Both the position numbers and the translations under genes were made by a program. Shown piece after piece: positions 1 through 12,163 of a stretch of DNA of 64,000 bases (position 1 is the stretch's first letter; every line of letters begins with the position of its first letter). The notes under the pieces were generated by a model. It was not told the origin of the DNA. It ran no database searches and was given only the letters and a program-made list of their open reading frames with translations. Origin of the DNA: Chionis minor (lineage: Eukaryota > Chordata > Aves > Charadriiformes > Chionididae); NCBI GenBank assembly GCA_013398295.1, contig VZSF01005563.1, forward strand, positions 257,655 through 321,654. The letters are read 5' to 3'.

Positions 1-210
1 TAATGCTTGTGGAGAGTTGTCACTGATGCTATAGACATACTGAACTAAGTCTAAAATGTCTAAAAGTCCATTTCTGTATTTAAATTAGTTCTTATACTGG
101 ATTAATCGTGTGAGGCCCTCTATTATTAATACAGTTGTTAAATACTTCAGTCCTTACGTCTGCAGAGCAGGATTTTAACGTGCTTGGTAAAGCCAGTAAT
201 TGAGTAATGC

Positions 211-277
211 AGGGGGGGTTGGGGTTTTTTTGTTTGTTTGCTTGTTTGTTTTTTTGGTTGTGGGGTTTTTTTTTTAT
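211..277 (+). repeat. T/G-rich low-complexity tract
   Basis: Runs of G (7, then 4) alternate with T runs and GTTTGTTT units, followed by a second GGGG plus ten T. It lies on the sense strand of FNBP1L intron 1. Similar tracts recur at 12,007, 46,187 and 52,315. Confidence 0.85.
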
Positions 278-1263
278 ATGGAGGGCAAGTTCTTTAACAC
301 ATTTCAGATTAAATTTTCATTGTTCACAGCACACATGTGCATACTTTTTCAGCAACTTGAATTCTTTTCGGTAGAAAAAGAATTCCCTGAAGTCCAGATA
401 TGTTCAGCTTTTTCCTTGTGTTGGTGAACAAATTGTTCAGTGAAAGCTGAAATTCCAATCAGCTTGTTTCATTTTGCCCCTAGTGAGTTTACGTACCCCA
501 GTCCCAGTGCTCTCTTGGCAGAACGTTTAGAGGTTTGTCTTCAGATGCATGTCAGTCCTTCAGCTGGATGGGAGGAGAAGGGGGAAAAAAAAGTATTACA
601 CTAATGAAAACCTTCTGGTTTTCATTAAAATGCTGACCCTCTACACTGACTTTGTTTATGGAATTATCTGCAATAAATTTGTTAGTCTGGGTTGCTGGTT
701 TTTCTCCACTACAAGTTCTGTTCTAAGAGCAAAGTAGCAGCAGTATTTTATTTCCTGCTAGGTGATAGGAACACGAAGGGGCTTAATTTCAGGTGTACTT
801 AGTTTTCTGTTAATTTCAGTAGTAATGAAGTTTGAAATAGTTACACGTGAGATTCATGAATACTTTTTCCTTGATCTTTTTTTTTTCTTTAGTCAGAACT
901 CCACTTCTGCTTTGTCATTTACAATAAGAAGAGCATTAGACTTCTAAAACTGCTTTCTGGCATTGTGGTTTGTATGTTTGTACATAGTTTTGTTACTTTT
1001 TACATCTTTCAAAGGAAAAGTGCAGTCTTACAGTGGACTAAAAAGCTAATATTGCATGACCTGAATTTTTCTTGGGCTTTACTGTAGAACTCGTGTGTGG
1101 TCTTGGGCAAGTAAACATATTTTTTCTCTCTGTTAGTTGGGTTGTAAAATTGGAATAAAGTTTGGGGTTTTTTACATCAAATTAATATTGTACAATACCT
1201 GCATTTGTGGAATACTTCAACATTCTTTAATGTGGAAGTGCAAAGCAATATAGTGTTTTGATG

Positions 1264-1548
1264 GGACCAGTCTTTTTCCAGTGGTACCCAGTGATAGGAC
1301 AAGAGGTAATGGGCACAAACTTGAACATAGAAAGTTCCATCTGAACATGAGGAGAAACTTCTTTACTTGGAGGGTGGCAGAGCACTGGCACAGGCTGCCC
1401 AGGGAGGTGGTGGACTCTCTGACTCTGGAGACATTCCAAACCCACCTGGACGCCATCCTGTGCAACCTGTTCTAAGTGAACCTGCTCTGGCAGGGTGGTT
1501 GGACCAGATGATCTCCAGAGGTCCCTTCCAACCCCGGTGATTCTGTGG
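1264..1548 (+). mobile_element. CR1 LINE fragment, 3' end (copy 1)
   Basis: This is a 5'-truncated chicken-repeat-1 retrotransposon. The translated 64-residue frame contains the C-terminal motif of CR1 ORF2, with [29 protein letters not shown] and RLPREVV. The non-coding tail ends in the octamer ATTCTGTG at 1,541-1,548, the CR1 hallmark. It is very similar to copy 3 at 34,210, which lies in the opposite orientation. The 5' border is approximate. It is a non-functional remnant in FNBP1L intron 1. Confidence 0.93.
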
Positions 1549-2929
1549 TTTTGTTGTAAAATGTTAGAAGGAAAACAGAAAAAGCAGCAAATTCTAATAA
1601 CTTGTCCTGATTCGCTTTGATCAAACTATCTACTTGAAGTAACCATTTAAAAACTTCACTTGAATGGGTAAACTCTGCTGTGTTCACCGTTTTATCATAG
1701 TATCTATTCGTGTGGTGCTTGTGCTTAGCAAGTATTTCTTTAGGAGGCAGGTACTGTGCAAATCACTTCTCATCACCTGGTAGCCAAGAAATAGTACAAC
1801 ATGCATTTTTGTTGTTCCATATCAAGTAAACAGTATTTTTCCAGCATTGTGCAATGAAATGACATCCACTTGATTTGAGTCTGGAGTGTTATTTCAGTAC
1901 TGAAGAACTCCTGAAATATGGCGGCAGTTGCACTGGAGAGTTGAGAGGCAGTCTTGCTTTTGGCGTGCTTGGGGGAACCAGATGTGAGTGAGGATGGGTG
2001 TGTCTTTTGGATCTTTATCTGCTTTGTCAATCTTTTGGAAAGACAGCATTTGATTGCTGGATTCTTTCTCATTCATGATGGGTCCCCAGCTCATGGATAT
2101 GAAAATCGCACTTTGTAAATTCTGATTGGCATAGTAATTGAAGGTGTTTTCTTTGAACCTGAGGTATGCTTCTTGTACAGTTATTTTTTTCCCCCAGATG
2201 CTTCATTTCTTTCCAGGAAGGTAAATATGGTTTTACTTTTCTAATAATGTTTTCAAATAAGCATTTGCTCTAGGTGACAGGGTTTTCATGTGGCGAGTGG
2301 GGAAATAGTTGATATGTATGAACCTGAGACAGTATCTGTGCTAGGAGACAGTTGGCTTTTTCTGCAGTAGGGGAATATTCATGTAGAGGAAATTAATATT
2401 TCTAATGCCCAATGCTTTTCTTTTTTCTCTAAGTGGAAAAATGTTCCTGTTTTAGATATCTGTTATGACATCTAATTTTCCTGCAGTTTTTTCCCCCCAT
2501 CTATATGAAGTCAGTCAGAATTAGAGGAATATTTAGGGTATTTGACGTCTGTAATCAATAGTTGGATTGTGTTTTATGTTTGTATTTCTTTAGTGCCTAG
2601 AACCATTAGTTTACATAGCAGGCTTGTGTTGTGCTTCCTTCTACACAAACAGCACATAAAGACCACCCCCAATTCAGTTATCTATCAATTCCAGCAGAGC
2701 CTGGGTCATTTACCCATCATGCCAAATGACAAGAGTTGTGCAAAACCAAATACTCTTCAGCTTAATGGACAGTGATCTCAACTGCAGCATCTTAACTGTT
2801 TCTTTTGGTAAGCCTTGCAAGCAAAGGGTAGCAATGGGGTGGACCTTTGTCATGTTTGCAGGGGATTAGCACATAAGCAGCCTAGGAGAATGCAGGAAAT
2901 ACTTGTTGAAATGTACAAAGGAGTGTTGG

Positions 2930-3350
2930 CAGTCTCATGAAAAACAAACAGTAATCCTTTGGTATAATGAGGTAATAGAGCTGGAATGAGCCAGCAATGC
3001 CCTTGAAAGTGAGGTTAAGAAACTAGTGTTTGATGCAATAGGGAAGGATGCAGAGAGACAAGGAGAGATAGCACTCAAGAAACATGCGGGTGAAATGGTC
3101 ATCTCAATACCAGAGGAAAGGATGTTGCTGTAATTGAGAAATGAGACGGGTAGAGAATAGATAAAGAGTGAAAATATTGGAATGGTTGGAAAGAGCCTGA
3201 TTTAAAAAAAAAAAAAAAGTACAAATTGTTAACAAGGATAGAACTTAGTTTTGAGATTCAGGAAAGGAGTCAAATGCTCAGGTGAAGTTAAAGAGTTAAA
3301 GGTTAAGACCCTAGTTTATAAAAGGTACAAAGCAATAAAGTGCAGCAGTT
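2930..3350. other. Purine-rich intronic stretch
   Basis: This part of intron 1 is unusually rich in A and G, with GGAGAGATAG- and GAGAAATGAGA-like words, and contains a run of about 15 A near 3,192. It has no long open frame and no recognised repeat family. An old degraded repeat is possible but cannot be shown by eye. Confidence 0.35.
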
Positions 3351-5179
3351 GATAAGAGATGACGTATATTATCTACATTTTAATGAAATGTTTTGTCTTG
3401 GTTTTTCTCTGGAAATAAGTTCAAATTCATGATTAGTAAGTGGAAAACTGTATGAAGGTCTGTTAATGAGCACTGATAAAACAGTTTTGTTCTGGAGTCA
3501 AATATGGGTTCCCTTATCCCCTTTAGATCTACTTTTATTTAGACCCAAATAGTGCAGATACTTGCCTATATATTTAATTTTACCAATATTTGTTCATTTT
3601 ATTAGCAAAGGTCTCGCAGTATCAGTGAAACTCACTAGTGTCCTTGAGAGTAAGTATTGTGCATCAGGAACTTTTCAGAGCAGATTTTAAGAGAGGCGGT
3701 AATTGAAAAGCTGATTAAGTCTGCAGATACACTAGTGATATTGCAGTACTAAAGCCTTCTTCAAGGTAATCTTACAGGACAGTCTTCTATTTTTCACCCT
3801 GCCTGCCCCCTCCAGTCTGTTTCTGTGCTAAAATGTGCAGTGTATCCTGAATTACCACTTTTCATCTTAAGCTTCCTGGCTCTACCTGTAGATTACAGTT
3901 GCTGTACTGCATTATTTAAATCAGCAAAAATTACTCGTTTTATTACTTTCTTTAATTATTTAATTTAATGGGATCTTTCTTCAGGCTTATGAGCTTTGAC
4001 TGCTGTAAACAGGGATTTAGTAGAACAAGGATGTAGGTTAGTACTTGAATTTATGAATGGTGAAAAATCTTACTCTCAAATGATTTAGATTTAATCTAAT
4101 TGAAAGTTTTATCTTAATAACTATGCTTTTTTATTATGTGGGAAATTTGCTAAGTAGTGGATGATGTCACTTGAGATCTGTGCAGCATGGTCAAGAAGGT
4201 GTTTGGAAAGTTTGTTTGGAGGAGGGAAGCAAAGAATAAACTTGTGTTGAAAGGTTCTTCAGTGTGTTGTAATAAAATGTGGAAAAACAGACTGGAATAT
4301 CTGGTTAGGTCTTATATCTAAGAAGAGGGCATCTTTAAAGGAGGAAAAATTAGTTTATTGAAAAGAAATAGTAACTTATCAGGAAAATCCAAATGCCTGG
4401 GATTTTTCTGCTTCGTAAGTAACAGGAGGGGAATGTAGACTGTACAGTTCCATGAAACTTAGATAAAAATGTCACCATGTGAGGCAAGCCAAGCAGTTTT
4501 CTGAAGTATCCTGACTCTTTGGCGTGATACTCAAATATTTGCTCCTGTAGCAGGAGGTGTGGTAGTCTTATTAAATCTTTAGGTTGAGACTAAGGAAATA
4601 AAGGTTGGGTGTTATTTGTTTGGCTTAGCGTGATTGCTGCTTTGTTTTGTAAAAGCTGCAATACCTTTTGTGTTCCTTGTCCGTGTTCTCATTCCTGCTG
4701 AAGTATTGCATTCATATAACCTAGATTTTTTAACCTACCTCCTTGAGTTTGAGGCTGGCTTAGTATTAAGTTGTTTTTTTCCTGGCTGATCTTTCTCTGA
4801 TAGCAGGGGCAACTTCTTTCTAAAACAGCTTTCTAAGAAACATTTTTACTGTGGTACTGGTGCTGGGGAGTGGAATGATTGTGTCTTTCCAGGAATAATG
4901 TTGCAGTTCCTCTGGTGCTAGCCTAGCACTTGAGAGATAGAAGTGCGATTCCCTGAGTTCCAGCTTTATCGTCTGCATTCCTGAGAGGGAAATAGTGAGG
5001 TAGGAGTTGTTGTGCGTATTGAGAAGTTTTTGCCAGAAGAAATATCCAATCAGTGGAATTGGAGTCTCGTAAAACCAGGAACTGTCTCTGTGTGTTAAAA
5101 ACTTAAGTTTTTTTGCAAACAAAAACAACGACAGGCTGAGTGTGCTGGCTCCACTTAGTGCTTGGGTGGCTTAGCACCT

Positions 5180-5197
5180 CCCCCCCCCCCCCCCCCN
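5180..5197. repeat. C homopolymer ending in an unresolved base N
   Basis: Seventeen consecutive C are followed by the only N noticed in the window (5,197). Homopolymers of this kind often break sequencing or assembly, so the true length here is unknown. Confidence 0.9.
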
Positions 5198-7164
5198 ATA
5201 CTTTGTTTCAGAGGGGATATCATCTAGTTTCACTGAAATTACAATAGTGAATGGAAGTAATATTCTTAGAGGTTTAAGATAAAGTCTTAAAGATGAGATG
5301 CCAGTGGCATTTATTCCTACCAATTCTTAGATAAAACATTTCTCCGTGTTCTTTCTGGTTTATACTGCAAGGCTGTAATTGTTGCTTTTTTCGTTAATGA
5401 GATGCAATGGAATATCATTGCTTCAAACACACGTTTCAACCTTGAGTTTTAATTCTGAAAGGAGAGCTGTTGTTTCATCTTTATACAGACCTTAGGTGGA
5501 AGTACTGCTGGTAGTTTATGCTGGATGCTGGGAAACGGAGAACAGTGAATTTCTAACAAAGACCTAATATGTAAATGTTTATGTTCTTGATTATCTATTT
5601 GTAGTATTTAGTACTTAGCATTTCAAACTTTTGTCCCACAGACATAGTCAGACCGTAAGTCAAACCTGAAGCTTGTGGCTTTCTTGACTGATGTTTTTTC
5701 ATTAGATCATTGGAAAAGAGGATTAATTTCTTGCTGATGCGTGTTCATTTGTGGGAAGAGAACCAAGCTCCTATATCTCCAAGTTAATCTGACAGTTGTT
5801 TGGATGTTGCCTGTGAAACTTTCAGTACTGGTACCATTTAGTCTGTTAGGAAGACAGCATAGCTTTTCATAATGTCGTTTCTTCCTATCTCTTCTTAGGT
5901 TGTTAATTCCTCTTACTCAATACGATCTACCCTCAAACTTGTTCGTTATTTCAGTGGATTTATGAGTGACTTTTCAGTAATTAATCCACCAGATGTCTGT
6001 TGTGGAGTACTTTCTCTTGAGTTCTGGTTATATATTTTCCTCATTAAACATCGAGGAATGAGTGATGCGTATTTTTAAACTTCTGTAAATTTTTATCCTG
6101 TTAGTGGTCACGATAATGAAGTAGAAAAGAAAGAACACTCGCAGGCTTCATACATCCTAAAAGAATCAATGTAAAACAATGTTTCATATGGTGTAAAGGG
6201 GTTTTTATTTCTTTAAGTAAGGTGGTGAGTTTTAAAGCATTTCTTCAAGAGCACTTTGCAGATTTTTCATTTTATTTCCAGTTGATTTCAATTATCTCAA
6301 AGTAGTACAGTATGCAGATTATTAACCTCACTGCAAGAAATCATTTTTTTGAGATGTTACTATATTTTGTAGAGAGGTGATGAAACCACTTGAAAAAATT
6401 TAAATAAAATTCTGTATATTCCGGTCATAAGTGAAGGGTTTGGGGCTTTGCTTACAGTTGGATCCTTTATCTTTCAATATTCTCTGCCACCAAACAAGCT
6501 AATGCAATAGTAAGTTTATACCAGGAAAAGACACCCTAAGCAATTATTTGCCATGAGATTCTGCTTTTCTTTTTCCTGAAAAGAACACTTTTATCTTCAT
6601 TTGTTAGGACTGCCTAATGATTTACTTGCTCCCTTTTTAGTTTGTTTAGACTATCTTCTTGTGTTATTTTTATTCATAATCTTCTATCTCTTTGGAGTTA
6701 CAATTCATTCATTTGCTTCAACAACATTAATTTCTGCCATCTTAGTATTAGCTTCTATTTTATGAGGCAAATAGAATAAGGAGTTAGCATGTCAAGTTAA
6801 TGATGGAGAAGCACCATTTATGTGAAGTTATTTGTATGAAGGTCTTCATTTGGAGTACAGCATGCTTTCTGATGTGTACAGTTTCCTTCTGGGCTTTGCA
6901 TGAGCTGTGGTTTATCATCTGTATTGTATGGTATAAAACATCTGCAACATCTTAAAAAGATGTTACCAAAGGCTTTCATGTTAATATTTCAGCAGCCTTT
7001 CATAATAAGTACTGCCATATGAAGAACGCTTTTCAGTAGTCATCGTTGCTTTAATTTTTTTGAGAGGAAACAATGGTAGATATTTTTTATATAGTGCTTA
7101 AGTGTGCAGTTTATGAGTTTATCTTTTGGCTTTAAACCTCAATGACAATACCTGAAAAGATACT

Positions 7165-7760
7165 GAAAGCCAACTGTATTGTGGGCTGCATCAAAAGAAG
7201 CGTGGCCAGCAGGTCCAGCCCTCTACTCTGCTCTGGTGAGACCCCATCTGGAGTACTGCATCCAGCTCTGGAGCCTTCAGCACAGAAAAGACATGGACCT
7301 CTTGGAGCGAGCCCAAAGGGGCACAAAGATGATCAGAGCGCTGGAGCACCTCTGCTATGAGGACAGGCCGAGAGAGTTGGGGTTGTGCAGCCTGGAGAAG
7401 AGAAGGCTCTGGGGAGACCTTACAGCAGCCTTCCAGTATCCGAAGGGGGCCTAAAGTGAAGATGGGGAGGGTCTCTTAATCAGGGAGTGTATTGATAGGA
7501 CGAGGGGTAACAGTTTTAAACTGGAAGAGGGTAGATTTAGATGAGATATTAGGAAGAAATTATTCACTCTGAGGGTGGCGGGACAGTGTCACAGGTTGCC
7601 CAGAGAAATTGTGGATGCCCTCTCCTTGGAAGTGTTCAAGGCCAGGTTGGATGGGGCTTTGAGTAACCTGGTCTAGTGGGAGGTGTCCCTGCCCATGGCA
7701 GGGGGGTTGGAACTAGGTGATCTTTAAGGTCCCTTCCAACCCAAACCATTCTGTGATGAT
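7165..7760 (+). mobile_element. CR1 LINE fragment (copy 2, different subfamily)
   Basis: The fragment encodes the ORF2 C-terminal region ([52 protein letters not shown]), broken by stops and frame changes after about 7,454. An internal deletion is visible near 7,215: the segment encoding SREVILP in copy 3 is missing. The tail contains GGTCCCTTCCAACCC and ends in ATTCTGTG at 7,748-7,755. The tail differs from copies 1 and 3, so this is another CR1 subfamily. It lies in sense orientation in FNBP1L intron 1. Confidence 0.93.
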
Positions 7761-8583
7761 TTCCAGTAAAGCCGTATTTGACACAGAAGGTAGTACAGTT
7801 CATCTGGCTGGAGGCTGTTTACTGTAGCTACAAGAAGTTTATTTGAATTACATTTGGTATGCTGTTACCCTCCTATGTTAATGCTGGGAATCCTAAGTTA
7901 CATCTTGAGAAAAACACCTTTATACAGTATTTTCTCCATGATTTTATGTGCCTGATTTCACCTCAATATTTATATATTAGTTGTGCATTTATTGATGTTG
8001 TTTCCTAGTGTCATTGCTATTCAGTGTTCTGCTGCGTTGCTGGGAATCTACTTGTTTCTGTTCACGTTCTTTGCCTGTTACATTCATTTTATTGCAAAAA
8101 AAACTATTGTTAGTTTACAGTTGTAAAAATGAGTGGAGTTGCTTTTAAGATACACAGATTTAGAAATCAGAGATGACTGTGCAGATGTGGTGATAAGTGT
8201 ATTGCGTAATTTCTCCAGCTGTTTGTTGAAATGGGGAAAACTATTTTGCAGCACGGTGAAAAACATTTTAGTCAACATTTTAGTTTATCATTGAGTTTGT
8301 AATCCTTGATGTGAGATGTTTGCAGTATCAATCAAAACACTTCATATAGGTTTACTTAAAAGTATTATTATTAAGGTATTAGTATATTGTATCAGCATGA
8401 TTTTAAAATGCAAGTAGAACAAATGAAACGAATTATGGTAACGCCCCTAAAGATGGATGCTGAGAACCATAGCAGGTTAGAGAGTGTTAAATTATTTCTA
8501 AATTGTTCTCTTGTTACTAGTGATTGCTTCTATGAACTGGATGATAGATTTGATTGTTTTGTGGAATGCTAGAGATTCAAGTA

Positions 8584-8646
8584 TTTATTATGAGTTATTT
8601 ATGGGTTATTATTATGGGTTATATTATTATTTATTTATTATGGGTT
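8584..8646 (+). repeat. Imperfect AT-rich tandem repeat (TTATTATGGG-like)
   Basis: The words TTATTATGGG, TTATTTATGGG and TTATTATTTATTTATTATGGG follow one another for about 60 bp, suggesting a small, degenerate minisatellite in intron 1. Confidence 0.6.
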
Positions 8647-11600
8647 TGTTCTACTATGTATTCTTGAGAGGCTTAAAAGTTTTGGGTGGTTTGTGTGTAG
8701 CAAAAAAAAAAACCACTTTAATTTTACTATCAGGAGTGCATTTTTAATTGTAAAAGGTTGATATCAAATGAGTATTTCTAGCCTAATGGCTACTCCATGC
8801 AAATGTGGAAGTATTAATTCCGGGTACATCTCATGTGAGTTGGTTCCTGCATATATGTAATCTAATTTGAAAACTGAGTTTTTAACAGTTGCAATAAAAC
8901 CAAGTCCAATATAACTTTCAGAGCTGAAAGTAAATTCTTTTGCAGCATAGGCTTTCTTTTTGCAATTTAAGAAATGCCAAGAATTCAGCCAGCATTTCAT
9001 GCCATTACCATCAGGGTTGACTTGGGCTAAAATCTGGTTCTCTGGATGTCTCCTTCAGATAGGAAGATCAAATTGTAGGCACTATTCTTTCTCTTCTGTT
9101 TTTCTGTCCCTATATAAATCTTTCTAGGTTATTTTCAGTTCGCAGAGGAGTGAAGTTGCTTCAGAGTAAAGAAATAGAAGAAACCTGGCATTCTGAAATA
9201 AAAGCTTTGCATTGAGGATTTAGTTGCTAAAGAGCATGATACTCCTGACAGGTTAAGATAAAAAATATATTCTTGACTGTTACTTGATTCAGCTTTGTTA
9301 CTTTTGTTTCAGTTAATTTACTTGGAAGCTGCAGAGTGGAGATACTTAACTTGGTACAAAATAATATTTAATGTATCTTGATTTTTCAGTTAAATATTTC
9401 GTCTATGCTTTTTTATGATATGAGACAAATTTTGCTGTCACAATTAACCTTGTGATTTTTTCTAATGTGAATTGCCCGTTCTACTCTTGTAAAACTATCA
9501 TCATTTTGCTTGTTCTTATCAAGCATTTTAAAGACTCTGGGAAGTAAATCCTTCATGTGATTGTTTTGTGATATCACATGTGGTACAGAAGAATTTAGTC
9601 AACTATGTTGATAAATGATCTTGAACATTTTAAATATTAAGTATTTATCTGAGACTCATGAGGACAGCAGTTAACAATAAAAAATATTTCTGACTGTTCT
9701 TCTTTGCGGGAATGGACTCTCTTATTGAGATTTTCTTACTTCCTTCCCAAATCATTCTTTTCAGAAAAAAATGGGTGGCTGGGGAGTGTCTTTCATTTCC
9801 CAGTGTATGGTAAAGATGCATTGAATTCAGGTACTGCAACAGATAAGAAAAGGACTAATTAAGTTTTACTTTGTTTACTTTTGCATGATTTTACACATTG
9901 ATACGTAATGATTTATAAAAAAAAAAAAAGACATACTTAGGGAAAAGGCACTTTGCTTGCATTTTTTTTTCCTACCACAAAGTCTTGATACGTTTGGATT
10001 ACAAATTGGCATGCTTTAATCACTGATTTGAAAATGTTTTTGCTACGATATAATGTGTTAAGGCTCCCCAGATACAAAACATAGATTGTCAGTGATTATT
10101 GTATGAAGCTAATAATGTTAAAATCAAACTTGGAACTCTCATATGCAATTTGGTGGTTTCAGTTTTATAGTCAATGCGATAAGAAAAGACGTAACAGTTT
10201 TATTCAATGTAAAAGAAATTGTAATTTGTCATTATTTCATGTTTTGTTCAATATTTGAGGTTGTTTCTCAGAATTTATGACTGTTCCTGGAACACTGATT
10301 ATTTACTGAGATTTATCACTTATTATTTAATATTTTGCTATTTTAATTATCTGAGAACTTAATGAAATGAGTACTTAGCAAAGACCTGAGTTGCACTTCA
10401 TGTTGAAGAATGAGCGTACAAATAGTTGGATTTTCCATATAGGATGTAAAGAGTGTGATGTGGCAATGATGTAAAATACAGGAGAGGTTTCACATCTTTA
10501 GGTGAGAAAAAGACTGTGCCACTTCCTCTGCTTACAAGTTGATGTGTAGTATGAGTGTTTTGTAGGGTTTTTTTGTTAGGACTGGATTTGGAAAGGGAAT
10601 TACTATGATTTGTTCCAAGTTACTGTGCTGATCTGCAATTGAATTTTGAACTACATCTCCAGTATATTGTTGAGCACTTTTTTACTGTTTTGCTCTTTAT
10701 TATTTCTGGAAACTCTTTAGGAAGGAAACCTACTAATTACTTACTGCAGTGGTGGTTTTTCTGTGGCTGTCATCAATGGTACAAGCTCCTTTGCGTGGAG
10801 TATAGAATTAATGTAGTGTTTAAAATGTTGCTGTTAAATTGATTACCCAGAGTATATCTTGATTAGAGCAGGGAGAGGGGAAAAAGTGGTCAAGACACTT
10901 CTGTTTCAGTTACGAAGTACCTATATTTGATGCTTTTTTGTCTATACCTCTCTGATCTCCACTGTATTTCAATGTGAATACCCTTATATTTTTATTAGTT
11001 TAGTCAGGAAGGAAATAACTGTAGAAGGTAGGCTCCTGCTGAATTACCTTTTAATTTCTACACTGGCTGTTTGATTGGCTCTCAAAAAGAAGTTGGCTCT
11101 TCAAAAAGAAATGGATGCAGTCTGGTGTCAGTATTGCCAGATGTGACCCTGTCATTCCATGTTTACTTCTGTCCTGAACGTGAGTACTATTTGTCTCACT
11201 TCAGAAATATGTGCACTGATTATGCTGTAGATTTGCTTGCTTTCAGTATTGAACTCCTACAGTGGTGTGGAATGTATTTATGGAGTCCATTGTATTTTTA
11301 ATACTGATGTAATTACTATGCCACAGTACAGAAACAGTATGAAATCAAGCTGTTTTTGAGTTTGGGCTTTGTATATGTTTTGGAAAGAATGAAAAAAGTA
11401 GTTATAACAGCTTAAAAATGTGGGATTTTTTTCCAGTACACTGAAGTTTGTACTCAGCTTTTGTATATGCAACTTCAATGTCCAAATAGGCCGTAACAGG
11501 GGTTTTTTTACCGTTTTAAAAATGTAACTTTTTTAATGGCAGTGCATATGCTTATGGTTAAATTACATCACTCTGATTGTTTACCTTGTAATTTAAGTTA

Positions 11601-12006
11601 TTTGGGAAGGAAAAATACCTTGTTGACCTGAAAGAGGAACAGTATGTATTTGTATTATTTGATCTTGCAAAGAGTCTACTAGAAAAAAAGGTTTTATGAA
11701 TAATCTTAATGTTATTCTTACAATACAGGTTATGATTCTGAAGTCTATGGTGAAATATAAGAGGGCTTTACTGCATATTTCTAGGCTTATATTTTTAAAA
11801 CTCTGAGATAAACTGATACACAGCAGAATTGTGTTACATTTTAATGTTATCTGAATCACAAAACCTTGAAAAATTCCATTGTTTTGAAGATGCCAGTAGG
11901 AACATCTGGTTTTAGTTTAAATTCTTTATTCAGTTATGTTAATGTTACTATGAATTTTGCTTTTAAAACAATAAGTACAGTAGATTCCATTGCAAACAAA
12001 GGATGA

Positions 12007-12163
12007 TTTTTGTGGGTTTAGGGGTTTCTTCATTGTTGTTGGTTTTTGGGGTTTGGGTTTTTTGGTGTGTGGGGTTGGTGTCTTTTTTTTGTTTGTTTGT
12101 TTTGTTTTGTTTGGTGGTGTTGGTTTGTGGGGTTTTTGTTGGTGGTGTTTTTTGTTTTTCTTT
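12007..12163 (+). repeat. Long T/G-rich low-complexity tract
   Basis: About 155 bp consist almost wholly of G and T on the FNBP1L sense strand: GGGTTTAGGGG, GGGGTTTGGG, GTTTGTTTG and GGTGGTGTT words. It is followed by a CTTTTTCCTCCCAG sequence that resembles a splice acceptor, but no credible exon follows it. Confidence 0.85.

Noticed and set aside
1894..2094. Antisense frame beginning MSWGP, like the MSWGT start of FNBP1L exon 1
   Set aside because: It is on the - strand, opposite to all other FNBP1L exons, in AT-rich DNA without CpG enrichment, and the match stops after four residues.
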